Source: Microplitis mediator
Taxonomy: Eukaryota > Arthropoda > Insecta > Hymenoptera > Braconidae
Direction of reading: 5' to 3'
Length of the DNA: 64,000 nt
Assembly: GCF_029852145.1 (NCBI RefSeq)
Contig: NC_079978.1
Coordinates: 11,751,801-11,815,800, forward strand
Below, in pieces: positions 11,786-24,520 of this stretch. Position numbers and translations under genes: made by a program. Position 1 is the stretch's first letter, and the number at the start of each line of letters is the position of its first letter. The notes under the pieces are model-generated. The model had not been told where the DNA came from, made no database searches, and saw only the letters and a list, made by a program, of their open reading frames with translations.

Positions 11786-14700
11786 ATCGAAATATCAATC
11801 CTCTAGCCACGAACACAGTCAAGTGTCTGGAGTTCGGTATGGTTCAGAGTTTGATTCCCAAAAGAACTGATGAGCTAAAGTCCATGGCCCCTTTATATGG
11901 TCGTCACATGTGAGAAGTGGTGGTAGCTTGTTTCCCATACGAAAAGACTCGGACTCACCCGAACGTTCTAGGCCCATGCACACGTGCGATTCCACGAAAA
12001 TAGATTTGAGTATAAAATAGGTCGGTGCCTCTGTTGCCGAGCGATGCTCGCGCAGGAAGCCATAAATTTGGTTGTTTCTATGGGCTTTCTTTAGTTTCCA
12101 GGAATCACATCCAGGTGTACATGAGTTGGGTGGTCTATGGCTTGAGAAAAATGAAAGAATAGGTTGCCGCGCTTATGCTTAGTTTCTTAAATGGGAACGG
12201 ATACATAAATTTAAAAAGTACGTTGAAGATGAAATAATGAAAATCCACGAAAAGTAAAACTTGAGATACATGTATCTGCATGTACAATACTAGTTAATAA
12301 CAAAGCGGCGATAGTGTTTGGCTAGTTATATTGTTCGGTCCGACTGCTAGCATCAGTAAGACGGCGTGAAAAAAAGGTCTAGGTACAGAGGATCTTAAAG
12401 TTACATGTACCAGGTAGACAGAAACTCTCTTGTACGGCCTATGCTGCTAGTTATTACTTTGTTAATTTATTATATGTAAAAAAAAATGGTCTACTAAGAA
12501 CGCGTCGTTTTTGTGTTACTGCTTGTCTCTTTGCTGGGTGCTTCCTGTGCGACATAATTCTTGGGAAAGTCGTTTCCCGTGTACGTTAGAAGGAAGAATA
12601 AAAGAAAAAATGAAAAGAGAACGATTTGTAAAGGTACAATTTGAACGTATCAGTTGTGACAGTTTTTACATTTGAAAGTGAAAGAAACAAGTATATTTGA
12701 TAATAAGAGTGAGAAAAAAAACTAAAATAATAGTGAGTGAAAAAACGAAATGGATTTATTTAGTGGGTTTTCCAACTAGTCAAATCACTGAACGAAAATT
12801 ACCAACTAATCAGCAAGTATTGAGTTTATTTTTTTACAAATATCGAAATCATAAGATAAGTATCCGTGAAAGCGCTCGAGATGTTGTCAATGAAGTAAAT
12901 TCTATTTAGAGTCATACTGGAATACCTGTTATTAAATCGTTTCATAGTATCGCTAAACTAGAAAAATTGCATGCAGAGTGGAAGAGGATACAAAAAACTC
13001 ATAAGAAAAAAAAATCTTCAACTCATAAGTTGAATGACAAAAAATTTACAGATAAATCAACTGAATTATTTGATATCACGATGAAAACAGACTTACATTT
13101 ATTATCTGAAGATCAAAAAATTTTATTGATGAGTTATCAGAATCAAGTACGCCCTGCTCCAGTATCATCAAATGAAAATCTGCGAGAAATAAGTCAACAA
13201 TTACTAATGAAAGTAAAAAATTTGTCGTGTTCGAGTATGTCCCTAGCTGAATTTTCGCATAATTCTTCATTCAGTAACAGTGACCTTAAGAGATCAATTT
13301 CCAACTATGAAGATGAATTATCACCATATTTTAAGCCGAAGAAGCGAAAAATGAAAATTGTAACTCCACTAGTTGCCGGTATGTTAGATCGCACCAAAGT
13401 TTGCTCCAGAAAAGCTGCTCATTTATCATCTGCTTTTGCGCAAGCGTTTGATGTTGATGTCAAGGACGTAAGTTTTAGTGCAAGTACTATGCATCGACAT
13501 TGCTTACAAATAAGAAAAATAGTTGCTTCCAATATTCAGAATAATCTACGAGTTGCCACTTCTTTGGTTCTACACTGGGATGGCAAATTATTACCAGATA
13601 ATAACAAGTTGGAAAAAGTTGATAGACTTTCCATATTGGTCTCTGAATTGAACACAGAGCAACTTCTTGGTGTTCCTAAATTAATATCTGGGACTGGGAA
13701 AAGACAGGCTGATGCAATAATTAATTTATTCGATGAATGGCAACTTGGAGACTCCATAAAAGCTATTTGTTTCGATACCGCAAGTGTTAATACGGGTAGA
13801 ATTTTTCAACTTTTAATTTACTTATTGATTTAAATTTATTTTATTAACAATTACATATCTTGACAGGAAAATTTTAAGGAACTTGCGCATTTTTGGAGAA
13901 AAATTTGGGAAGGAATTTACTTTATCTCGCCTGTCGCCACCACATCTACGAGCTGGTTCTTCGATGCGTTGTTGAAACTTGTTGGCCATTAACAACTGGC
14001 CCTGATGTGTTAATATTCAATCGCTTCAAAGCAGCTTGGTCAACCATTGATCAAACGCAGTTTAAAAGCGGATTAAAAGACGTTTATATTGCAGAAAATA
14101 TCGCAGATGAAAAAGATAATATTCTCAAATTTATTTCCAATCGGATGAATGTAATTTATTTTAATTTTGAATTGTTTGTTATAGATTATTTTACTCTGAT
14201 TTTTTTTCATTATTGATTTATATATGAAGTTTTTCTTATATTTACGATTTTTTTTGTATCCCGATTATTTAACAGTTCGTATTTATTTTATATTTTTAGG
14301 AATATCAACCACGCAATGATTATAAAGAGTTATTGGAACTCATTCTAATATTTTTAGAAGATGAATCGTCAGTTAATATTAAGTTCGAAGCTCTTGGAGC
14401 TACTCATCACGCCAGGTGGCTTGCAAAAGCCATTTATTGTCTTAAATTGTTCCTGTTTAAACAACAGTTTAAGATCTCGGCAACACAAGTTTTTTGCAAC
14501 TCAGAGTAATTTGCTTATTTATTATTAAAATTTAAGCGATATCATGGTACAGTTGCCCTAACCCACTTAAAGCTCTATATCAGGAACTCCAACTTTGCAA
14601 CAATTGGTTAAATTTAAAAGTGTCAACCCAAAAGTTTCTCAAGTTGCCACTAAAAAATTTACCGGGCACTTATGGTACTTGTTAGAAGAGCTAGCTTCAT

Positions 14701-14969
14701 TATCATTTTTTGATGATTCTATATCATTAGAAACTAAATTGAGAATGGTACAAGCAATATAAAATCAAGAAAGTCTAGCAGATAATAAACGTATTAAGAT
14801 AAGTGAAAAAGATTTAGATTTGATATGTGATAGAGACATGAGTGATTTTATCACTAAAAAATCAACAACATTATTTCAACAGTTCGAATTACCAATGGAT
14901 TTTCTTGATTTATCGCCATCAGAATGGCAAAACGATCCAAATTATATTCATTGTCTGGAGAGGTACCGT

Positions 14970-15092
14970 CACTTATGATCCGAAGACAAAATATCCGCGA
15001 CAAAATATCCGAAGACATTTTATCCGATAGACAAAATATCCCCGGACTAAATATCCAAGAGACAACAAATCCGCGACAAAATATCTTATAAT
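14970..15092 (+). repeat. MULE left TIR
   Basis: This consists of tandem short units (GACAAAATATCCGC, GACATTTTATCC, GACAAAATATCCCC and similar) and is the reverse complement of 17010-17134. Confidence 0.85.
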
Positions 15093-15241
15093 ATACATAC
15101 TTTTAATGTTAAGCAAATAATTTTATTCAAATAATGTGAAAAAATTTATTTATTTATTCTGTATTATAATATTTTTATAGAATGAATTAACATAAAGTAA
15201 CTGTTGATGAGGAAATATTCAAAATTTAACACAAATATCAA

Positions 15242-16709
15242 TTATAAACAATTGATTGACAATATTGACGCAATGTTTTTCAAATATTCCATTTTATTTT
15301 GAGAATTATATTCTGAAACGACTCGTTTTAATCGATCGTGCAAGTTGCAGTATGCTTTGCGACGCTTAGCTGGCAATTGATTTCCAGTTTCTAATTGAGT
15401 CACTTGCACTTCAGTTAGATTTTGTTCGATCTTTAAAGCATCAATAAATTTTCCAATTGCAGCTTGAATTATTCTAATTCGACCATTGAACGCGTGGTGC
15501 CACCCTTCAACCGAGTTATTTGATGTTATTCCATCATTTAAAATTGCATAATAACAATTCCACAATAATAAACTAAATAATGGTTGCTCACGTCGCCTAC
15601 CACTACGATTACGACGTCCAATCCATGTATTTTCAAAATATATTATTATATCACTGAGTAATTCTTCATTTTCATCATAATATCGAGATGATATTAATAA
15701 CTCAAATGCCTCAACAACATCATCTGGAGGGACGAAGGCCAAACTCATCAATTTACGGAGTTCTAATGCCATAGTGATATCGGAATTTTAATTTTTCTGC
15801 AATCCGCAAAATTGAATGTTACGCCAAATACATTGGGTGTAATGGAATAAGCATCCAGAGATATCCGTATTTGGAAAAACCTGATTCATTGCTTGGATAA
15901 ATGCTTGTTCATAATCGATCATAATTCTTTTCGGGTTTAGGTTAGGTTTCACATTTTTCAAAGTTTTTAAAAATTTAGTGTACATTTTTTTATTCTTATT
16001 AGGTGCTAGTAAATAAATAAGCGGTAATATTTTTCCATTTTTCATACCATGAATTGTATATAATTGTTTGAATACAGTTGGGACAGCAGAGAATGTACCA
16101 TCAGCTGCCCACAACTCACATTGAGATAACGTTTCCAAGTTTTTTTCAGTGGCAAATATCAAAAATCTATTAGCATTCCCACCACTATCATGAAGCAAAA
16201 ACATTTCGCCTTTATTGGTTAATTGATATTCATTCGGAATTATTAATTCCCCACGATTTTGCGGATTCGGTAATTCAGGCTTATCCTTCTGGCGTCTACG
16301 TTGTACTGTCCTAACCATAGACTCGGGCTTCGGCAAACGTGCGGCAACAGGAGATGCCACATTAGAAAAAGCACTGGCAACTACGGCAGTAGGATTATCA
16401 TTTGTTGTGTTCTTTGCTAATTTTTTGATTTTTGTTTTCAATTTATTACACTCAATACCCGCAATGTCAGCAGCATGGTCATGGATTGGAACATCATCGA
16501 TGTTTTTACCTATCATAAATTTATAAAATAATAACAATCATATATTAATACTCTTCAAATAATAGTATATTTTAATTACCAGATCGATTATCAGAATTTG
16601 TATGAATAACGATTCTACAGTTAAGTTTGTTAAACATTTTACAACGCCAGGTTATATTATCCTTATTTGTACTTTTTTGACAATATACATAACCTTCATG
16701 GATCAACAT
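15242..16709 (-). pseudogene. MULE transposase with FLYWCH zinc finger, two exons, one stop
   Basis: Exon 1 is 16709-16580 and encodes a FLYWCH-type zinc finger: HEGYVYCQKS, then TWRCKMFNKLNCRIVIHT (Cys, Cys, Cys/His ligands). A GT donor at 16579 and AG acceptor at 16510 give exon 2, 16509-15242, in frame. Exon 2 contains the MULE catalytic core: WAADGTFSAVPTVFKQLY (first Asp), IMIDYEQAFIQAMNQVFP (second Asp), GCLFHYTQCIWRNIQ (C-x2-H), and SVEGWHHAFN (Glu/His block). A single TAA at 15788-15790 interrupts it between GLQKN and the downstream segment, in the same frame. The protein would cut and paste this MULE. Otherwise it looks nearly intact. Confidence 0.85.
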
Positions 16710-17009
16710 TTTTTTTTCCTTTCTGAGACATTATAAATTTTAACCCCATTTTATAACAATAATTATATATTAACAATGTGAAGTTATTATCCAATACTCC
16801 AATTAATCGATTATTATATTAACTTCACTTATTTTATTATTTTTTATCTGTTACTTATATATACGTATTTTACAAAAATAAGATAGTGCTCAATATAAAT
16901 ACAGGTTAGAGTTAATGATATAATTATTTAAAATACATTAGTATGCGGTGACACCTTTCAATTAGTTAATGCAATAATTTCGTTACGATCAACGTGATAG
17001 TAGATAATT

Positions 17010-17134
17010 TCTCGACAGGATATTTTGTCGCGGATTTATTGTCTCTTGGATATTTAGTCCGGGGATATTTTGTCTATCGGATAAAATGTCTTCGGATATT
17101 TTGTCGCGGATATTTTATCCGCGGATCACAAGTC
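17010..17134 (-). repeat. MULE right TIR
   Basis: This is the reverse complement of the left TIR unit by unit. It ends in GGATCACAAGTC before the duplicated GTGCTACCGT. Confidence 0.85.
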
Positions 17135-17318
17135 GTGCTACCGTCTGGAGATACTTCGAACTATCAAAGTTGTAAATGATATTGCTGAACGGGGGGTGGC
17201 TTCAATTAAAGAATTCAACGAATTCGAAATTAAAGATGAAGAACAGAAGCAATATTTATTACGTATAGTACGCGAACACCGAAAATTATATCCCTCCAGT
17301 AATAAAAACAATTATTGA

Positions 17319-17546
17319 GATTAATTTAGGATATATTTCTGATTTTCTATTCATAATTAATTATTTTTCATAACTAAATATCGGTTAAATAAATGAAAAT
17401 TATTTTAAATCAATCGTAAGTGAAATTTTATTGTGTTATGAAAAAAAATAACAGTATTAAATTTTTAGCTTCCCTCCCGTTTGTCAAATAGTTATGATTA
17501 AATATAGGAAAATTTATGAAAATTATTTTTTATCGAAATTTGGGGG
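17319..17546 (+). other. 3' flank of the transposase gene
   Basis: AT-rich sequence after the stop codon, likely 3' UTR remnants. It has no gene. It ends in GGGGG, the target duplicated by the Bel/Pao insertion. Confidence 0.5.
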
Positions 17547-18723
17547 TGTTGCGTAAATATTAAATGTTAGCGCCAGAACACTTGATAACTCTACGCTCTA
17601 CTATACTAGAGGTGCAACTATCGACGCGCCCTCTGATACTCGGAATTTCAACTCGATAGCCAGCTACGCGGCAACTGGCATTATTCTACAACACCTTTTA
17701 TAGAACACCACGTGCCATTAGTACTTATCACAATTAATTACATCGTGCCAATTATTCTACTTCATTGATTATATCATTTTGAATATTACTCGCTGATTAA
17801 TCAGGTATTGTTTATTATCCATATTTTTCAATTATATTCTCAACTTAATTCATAAAATCTGTGATCATTTTTGTGTTGACCGCGTGTCAAAATAACGTGC
17901 CGGCTATATCTATATATATACTCGCCATCGCGTGACTTAGCAGCCACAAATAATTTATTTCAATCCACAATTTACTTTATTACTCATTGCTTAATTATTT
18001 ATTTGTTCTCGATGTCAACTGGTGTGACTGATGTCATCATGCAGTCATCCAGTCGGTGACCCCCGATAATATCTCTAGCAATTGAGATATTATTGTCTCG
18101 AGATCTTATTTCTGAGATGTAAAGGGGGGTAGCCATCCAGTCATACTTAATCTCTAAAATCAATATCAAATTTTATTTGTGACTGCAAAGTAATTATTAT
18201 ACGTTCAGACTCGGCTCTCTACGCATCTTAGTATTTTTTTACTCGGTTCTTACTCGTACTCTTCATGTCGCGTAATTAAATTTACTTGTGAATTAAAATT
18301 GTACTCGAACTAATTGTGATATTTATAAATCATTAATTGTTAATAATTTATTCTTTACTGCGCTCTATACTATAAATTAATTCACGTGTATGGTGCCGTG
18401 TAAAATTATAGAAAACTCATATTCTATTAAACTCAAAAAACTCAATCTTCAATTCAACTACGCTCTCTATATATATGTAAATAATATTCATGTGTACGGT
18501 GCCATGTTATTTATATTGAACTCAAGAAAACTAAACATAATTAAATTACATTCAATAAGTGCTCTGACATAAACTCGTGATCGACTCTTGTACTCTACGC
18601 TATTATCTGTGATTTATTTTTATTGAATATGGACAATACACCAAATTAGTGACTTATTATTTCTTTCACCATCCCGATCCAGCAAATAAATATTTAATGT
18701 AGTTTTTAAGTTAATATTTTACA
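17547..18723 (+). repeat. Bel/Pao 5' LTR
   Basis: This LTR starts TGTTGCGTAAAT and ends ATATTTTACA. It is 1177 bp. Relative to the 3' LTR it retains a block at about 18054-18145 bordered by the direct repeat CATCCAGT. Confidence 0.95.
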
Positions 18724-18725
18724 TT

Positions 18726-18745
18726 ATGGTCCTTCGAGCCGGATC
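18726..18745 (+). other. Bel/Pao primer-binding site
   Basis: TGGTCCTTCGAGCCGGAT begins three bases after the LTR, at the position and with the TGG start expected of a site complementary to a tRNA 3' end. I did not assign the tRNA. Confidence 0.7.
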
Positions 18746-18839
18746 GGATGGTGAAAACTGCGTAAAAGTGATCACAGAAAAAACTCCTGTTTTCATACTC
18801 GCATAAATTCTAATATTACAATCAATTCATCAGATTCAA

Positions 18840-20384
18840 TGGCTGATGACAAGAACTCGACGGGAGAAGGAGTGTCCAAGGACGATGCTCCCACTCTCCC
18901 ACTCACTCCAACCGTTGTCATCACTGGAAGTGATGACCACTCGACCACTCCAACTGGGATATTACCAGCCACCGGTAATCCCAGCGACTCCGACATCACT
19001 GATGCGGAGACTCGCAAGGCACTCGACACTCAAGATTCCAAGAGGCGTACTCGCAGGAAGTCCACCAAAGGGATGCGAACTTCAACTCAAGATCAGCAGT
19101 CAACTGTCCAGAATGAAGCTGATCTCGGACACTGAAGCTCTTGCTTCAGCACTCACTGCTGCTGAAGGTGCAGCAGCACTCAAGGCTTGACTCGAAGTAC
19201 TCACCCAGGAGTGGCAGCAATTTTCCGTTGTCCACGACTACCTGGGAGCCAACGCAACGGAGGAATTCCTCCAGCACTCGTACATCAAGGATGGCATCTT
19301 TGATGTAGCATACAGGTCATACCTGGGAGCTCGCACTCGCCTATCAACACTCATCCACGCACTCGACACTCCTGCTCAACCAACTCAAGCTCAGAACTCG
19401 ACTCAACGCTCACACAGTAGCGTCAATCTCGCTCCACTCAACATCACTCCATTCTCTGGTGACTATGCCAAGTTGCCAGAGTTCAGGGACATGTTCAAGT
19501 CCGTCGTCATCAATCATGCTGGCCTGGAGGACGTCGAACGTCTTCATTACCTGAAGACGTACCTTACAGGTCAAGCGGCTCAAGCGATCGCCAACACCCC
19601 GATGTGCAATGAAAGCTTCTCAGTCGCCTGGGGTGCTATCTGCAAGCGGTATGATGTACCTCGCTTACTCATCGGTGCTCAGCTCGACAAGCTGGTCAAC
19701 CTTCCAGCACTCACCTCACGCTCTTCGAAACAACTCTACTTGCTCATTGACTAGACCCACGAGGCGATCAATGCACTCCTCGCTCAGAAGGTCAATCTCC
19801 AGGATGGAGACTGCTACCTTCTCACTCACATTATCATCTCTAAACTCGACCGCTCAACTCGTGAACAGTGGGAATTGTCTCTGGGAGCTTCAGTCGAGTT
19901 CCCAAAACTCAAACAATTGCGTCAGTTCCTCACGGATCGTGCTCGTGCTCAAGAACGGTACGAGGAAAGTACCTCAAAGGCTGGTGATCAGCAGAAATCC
20001 AGTCACTCAAACTCGCACTCAAGCTCCAAAGTCCATAAGAACTCCTACGCTCATATGGCAACATCCTCGGCTCCAAAATCGGCTGGAACATCAACACCAG
20101 CAAGCACTCAACCCAAGGTGGTGGCCAAAGCACAGTATCCGTGCGACCTGTGCCAAGGTGATCACTTTCTGGTCAGATGTGACCAGTTTGGGAAAATGAC
20201 TCCACAGCAACGCACTCAGCTGGTGATTCAAGCCAGACTATGTCCAAACTGTCTTGGACACCATCGAGTCGAGTCATGCAAATCACCATTCCGTTTCAGA
20301 GTGTGTGAGGAACAGCACCACTCGATGATTCACCCAGGAATCACTGCAACTCAAACTCAAAGTGCTCCTGCTCAAACTCAATAA
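18840..20384 (+). pseudogene. Bel/Pao Gag (frameshifted)
   Basis: The start is the ATG at 18840 (MADDKNSTGEG). The reading frame shifts near 19100, and a stop follows at about 19188. The capsid-like core (PEFRDMFKSVVINHAGLEDV; YLKTYLTGQAAQAI, 19473-19750) is typical of Bel/Pao Gag. There is a stop at 19752-19754, then the frame continues to a Cys-rich nucleocapsid: CDLCQGDHFLVRCDQF and CPNCLGHHRVESC. It ends at TAA 20382-20384, although the frame then stays open to about 20604, suggesting that this stop is also a lesion in a gag-pol fusion. Confidence 0.85.
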
Positions 20385-20548
20385 GATTTTGCGCTTCCGC
20401 ACGACACTCGAGCACTCGATACTCACTCGCACTCACCTACTACAAGCTCATCGCACTCAAACAGCACTCTTGCCCACACTCAAGCTCAAAATACTCATGA
20501 TCGCAGCACTCGTACTCATCACTCGTCCACTCAGAACTCAACAACTGG

Positions 20549-21382
20549 TTGTACTCAAGCTCATCATTACGCTACGTTACTCGCGACTTGTCAAGTCTAC
20601 GTAGTACCAAGTTAAGTACTCATCCAATACGCATTCTCTTAGATACCGGTTCTGAGATATCCTTTGTTTCAGATTCATTGGTAAGAATGCTGAATATTTC
20701 TCGTGCTCGATCACACCTTACTATCCTAGGGATTGGTGCAGCCGAAGCTGGCCGTACCAGGGGATGTGCAACTCTCACTCTGCGCTCATGCTACTCGGAT
20801 CAATCACTCACGATAAAGGCACACATTCTCAGTGGATTAACTGCTCAATTACCATCTGACCAAGTCCTAGATACTGACTTGGCACAGTACTCGCATCTCA
20901 CGCTCGCAGATCCAGACTTTGGAACTCCAGATCCAACGAATGTCATCCTTGGAGCTGATTACTACGGCCAGGTCATCACTGGCGAGATCATCAAATGCAA
21001 ATCTCCTGGATTACTCGCTCAAAATACAATTTTTGGCTGGATTATCATTGGTCCAGTCCAAGCTCGGCTCAACAAACCACTGAGAATTCATCATGCTGTC
21101 TCCAATCATCATGATCAAGATCTTCAAGACTTACTAACTCGATTCTGGCTCCAAGAAGAGGTCAGTTCAACTCAATTACGCTCATTAACTCCCGAAGACG
21201 AGGCTTGTGAAGCTCACTTCCAGGACACTCACACTCGAGACAGTTCTGGCAGATACATTGTCAGACTGCCATTAATATCAGACCCGCAACAACTGGGGAA
21301 CTCATACACAGCAGCTCGTCGCTGCTTACAACATCTCATGCGACGGCTTGATCATGATGCTCGGCTCAAAACACTACATTAA
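20549..21382 (+). pseudogene. Bel/Pao aspartic protease and pre-RT segment
   Basis: RILLDTGSEISFVSDSLV near 20630-20690 is the retropepsin active-site block, and VILGADYYGQVI near 20940 is its flap-partner region. The segment AQNTIFGWIIIGPV follows, a Bel/Pao hallmark before RT. Upstream the frame is disjoined from gag near 20605. Downstream two small frameshifts at about 21380 and 21412 separate it from RT. Confidence 0.85.
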
Positions 21383-22131
21383 TTTCATGGCAGAATATCT
21401 CGAACAAGCACATGGTGCCTGCGGCATCATCTACATCATCAATTCAATACTTCTTACCCCACCATGGGGTACTGAAGGAAGACAACAACAACTTCAAGAT
21501 CTGTGTGGTCTTCAACGGCTCAAAACCAACCAGTTCAGGACTCTCACTCAACGATATCATGCATACCGGGCCAAAATTACTCGTTAACATCTTCGACGTG
21601 CTCATCAGCTCACGACAACACCGGTTCATCTTTATCACAGATGTCAACAAAATGTATCGACAAATTCTGGTTCACGAAAATGACCAGGATCTCCAACAAA
21701 TCCTCTGGTTCGACAAAGAAGGAAATATCATCCCCTTCAAACTCGCCACAGTAACCTATGGGACGACATCAGCTCCATTTCTTGCTGTTCGATCCCTGCT
21801 CCAATTAGTCGAAGTTGAAGGACATCGATTCCCACTCGCAATCAATCCACTCACTAGAGGTCGGTATGTCGACGACATTTCCGGAGGCGCAGATGATCTC
21901 GAGTCACTGCAAGCAGTTGCAAATGACATCGAGGGTCTGTGCATGGTGGGCGGATTCTCACTCGCCAAATGGGCAAGCAATCATCGCAAATTACTTCAGC
22001 TCAATCGTGCGGAAGCGATTACACAATATAAAATAGAGGATCCAGAAGTCAGCACCAAAATTCTTGGGATGTACTGGTCTTCAAACAAGGATCAATTCTC
22101 GTTCAAACACTCGCCACCATGCTCAACTTAA
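21383..22131 (+). pseudogene. Bel/Pao reverse transcriptase
   Basis: The segment reads HHGVLKEDNNNFKICVVFNG (RT block 1), FIFITDVNKMYRQI (first catalytic Asp) and RYVDDISGGADD (YVDD box, near 21864). These are the polymerase catalytic motifs of Bel/Pao elements. A frameshift precedes it, and a stop at 22129-22131 interrupts it in frame before the connection/RNase H region. Confidence 0.9.
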
Positions 22132-22728
22132 CCGTGCACAAAGCGTGCAATTTTATCAGAGATTGCTCAGATCTTTGATCCACTGGGATTTTTATCACCA
22201 CTCATAATTCAAGCCAAAATGTTCATGCAGGAACTTTGGCTTGTCAAACTCGGCTGGGACACTCCATTGTCTGCCGAACTACGTCAGAAATGGATTTCAT
22301 TTAAGACTCAACTCAACATGATTGATATCATCAAAATTCCCAGATGGATCCACTCGTCCACGAACTCGGCTCTAGAAATCCATGGATTCTCCGATGCCTC
22401 GCAATTGGCGATGGCTGCGGCAGTTTTTATCAAGGTCCTACCAACAACTCGAACTCAGAGGGCAAAGGTTACGCTGCTTTGCTATAAAACCAAGGTGGCA
22501 CCGTTGAAACCCCTAACGATTCCACGCTTGGAACTTACCGTGGCTCACATGTTGGCAAAACTCGTCAAACACTGCCAGACTACACTCAACTACTTGCATG
22601 TGCCAACATATCTCTGGACCGATTCATCAATCACGCTCACGTGGATACACTCGCACCTGTCTCGCTGGAAAGACTTTGTCAGGAATCGGGTATCATTTAT
22701 TCAAGAACTAATTCCAGATGGCCACTGA
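22132..22728 (+). pseudogene. Bel/Pao connection and RNase H domain
   Basis: AEIAQIFDPLGFLSP-type sequence (here SEIAQIFDPLGFLSP) at 22156-22200 is the standard Bel/Pao segment after RT. RNase H residues are present: HGFSDASQLA (Asp), TIPRLELTVA (Glu) and YLWTDSSITL (Asp). A TGA at 22726-22728 stands where Trp is usual and separates it from integrase in the same frame. Confidence 0.85.
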
Positions 22729-24487
22729 AAGTTTGTTCCTGGCACTGACAATCCAGCAGATTGTGCAACTCGAGGCTTGACAACCAGTCAGCTTATAACT
22801 CATCAACTATGGTGGTCTGGCCCATCATGGTTGCTCGAAGACTCGCCGTCCTGGCCAACCAGTCCTATTCATAGAGATGCAGATACTCACCTGGAAAAAC
22901 GTCCAGTCAAATCACTCTATGTTTCGGCTCAACCGCTCAACTCGTCTTGGACGCTAATGGAACGTCCAATCCCACTGTTGCGCATGCTCAGAGTTACAGC
23001 AATTTGTGGGAGGGTACGCGATATGATCAAACGCATACCACACTCGACTCTCGCTCGTCCACTCACATCAACTGAAATCAATCTCGCACTCCAGTTCTGC
23101 ATCAAGGAAACTCAACGTACTCATTTCAACTCTGAACTCCAACTACTCGCAAAACAGGCATCATGGCCAAAGGATCACCCATTTGCTCGGTTGGTGGCTT
23201 ATCAAGACACCGATGGCATCATCCGAGTAGGGGGGAGATTGGAAAATGCTCCAGACTCAGATCAACAGAAGCATCCTGCAATTTTACCTCGTGATGCTGC
23301 TCTAACTCGACTCGTCATCTCTGATGCCCATCAGCGTACCATGCATGGTGGTACTCAACTCACACTCGCTCATACTCGACTCCGATACTGGATCATTGGT
23401 GGACGTCAACCAGTACGCTCACACATACTCAAATGTCTCGTCTGTGCTCGTCATCGAGGTGTTCGGGCTCAGCAATTAATGGGACAACTCCCAACTCAAC
23501 GTGTCACTCCAGCGCCACCATTTTCTCACACTGGAGTCGATTACGCTGGTCCAGTATCAATCAAATCATGGAAAGGTCGAGGATCCAGGATATACAAGGG
23601 CTGGATCTGTGTGTTTGTCTGTCTGACTACATCAGCAGTGCACGTCGACCTTGTCAGCGACTACTCATCATCAGGAATCATAGCAGCTCTCCGACGGTTT
23701 ATTCACCGTCGAGGGGTATGTACAACACTCTACAGCGACTGTGGAACAACATTCCAAGGCGCATGCTCTGAACTCAAGCGGCTCTTCACTCAAGGCACTC
23801 AAGAATCTCATGCTCTACTCGATTGGGCCACTGTGCATCAAATCACATGGCATTTCAACCCCCCTGCTGCTCTCCATATAAGTGGTAAATGGGAAGCCGC
23901 AGTGAAATCGGTGAAATATCACCTGACTCGCACACTCGGAGAATCAGCCTTCACGTTTGAAGAACTTACGACTCTTTTAACGCAAGTGGAGGAGATTTTG
24001 AACTCGAGACCACTGGAGGCTCTATCAAACGATCCTCACGATCTTTCATCGCTCACTCCAGGTCACTTTCTCATTGGGAGACCAATCGTTGCCATCCCTG
24101 AACCATCACTCATGGATACAAAAGTATCAAGACTCTCTCGCTGGCAGTTCAGTCAGCAACGTGTCCAGCATTTTTGGAAACACTGGTCCACCAGTTACAT
24201 TCAACGCCATTTAGCTCGCACCAAGTGGCATCATGCTCGCAACGACATCAAACTCGGCTCGCTCGTCCTTCTCACTGATGAACGAACTCCACCAACTCGC
24301 TGTCCACTTGCTAAAGTGACTGCGCTACATCCAGAAAGGACAATCTCACTCGAGTGGTTACCATTCAAACAGCCACTGGTACTCTCACTCGACCGATTGC
24401 CAAGCTCGCACTCTTGCCACTTGCTCCAGAACCAGATGCCTAAATCATCGGCAATCAATTCAGCAATCATCAGGTACTCAAGATCAT
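22729..24487 (+). pseudogene. Bel/Pao integrase
   Basis: The readable frame is 22777-24489. The HHCC zinc-binding module is HQRTMHGG...CLVCARH near 23330-23450. The DDE catalytic core follows: THTGVDYAGPV (Asp), LYSDCGTTFQGA (Asp) and SGKWEAAVKSVKYHL (Glu). The C-terminal part LGSLVLLTDERTPP resembles the usual integrase tail of this clade. All catalytic residues are retained although the upstream Pol is broken. Confidence 0.9.
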
Positions 24488-24507
24488 AATCAGCAACTCT
24501 GTTCCTG

Positions 24508-24520
24508 ATGGCGGGCGGAA
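24508..24520 (+). other. Bel/Pao polypurine tract
   Basis: GATGGCGGGCGGAA directly precedes the 3' LTR and is the expected purine-rich primer for plus-strand DNA. Confidence 0.7.

Larger units (their letters stand above)
8874..12696. other. Non-coding region; decayed repeats
   Basis: I see no supportable gene. 9010-9130 has a weak B-box-like string (GGGTTGAACCC) that could be a decayed SINE. 9770-9950 is a relatively GC-rich patch in AT-rich DNA. A 47-bp block is repeated at 10935 and 11739. 12300-12660 may include promoter or 5' UTR of the transposase gene that follows. Confidence 0.4.
14970..17134. mobile_element. MULE DNA transposon with long repeated TIRs
   Basis: The TIRs are about 120 bp and built from tandem GACAAAATATCC-like units. 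Outer ends are CACTTATGATCC and its counterpart GGATCACAAGTC. A 10-bp target duplication is visible: GAGGTACCGT at 14960-14969 and GTGCTACCGT at 17135-17144 (8 of 10 match). MULEs typically duplicate 9-10 bp. The element lies inside the last exon of the transposase gene at 12697-17318 and carries a transposase gene on the opposite strand. Confidence 0.88.
12697..17318 (+). pseudogene. Multi-exon RNase H-like transposase of an unnamed arthropod family, split by a MULE
   Basis: Exons fit 12697-13795, 13879-14150 and 14300-14508, a segment from about 14584 to 14969, and 17145-17318 beyond the MULE; splice phases agree for the first three. Landmarks are LHWDGKLL (first Asp), AICFDTASVNTG (second Asp), YLACRHHIYELVL, a HARWLAKAIY block and HLWYLLEELASLSFFDD. 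These resemble the hAT/P-type RNase H fold (Asp...Asp...C-x-H...RW), but the family is one I know only as uncharacterised insect proteins. Lesions are TAG at 12907-12909 (in place of Trp), TAA near 14506, TAA at 14759-14761, and the MULE at 14970. The reading frame resumes cleanly after the MULE and ends at TGA 17316-17318. Call of function is inference. Confidence 0.7.
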
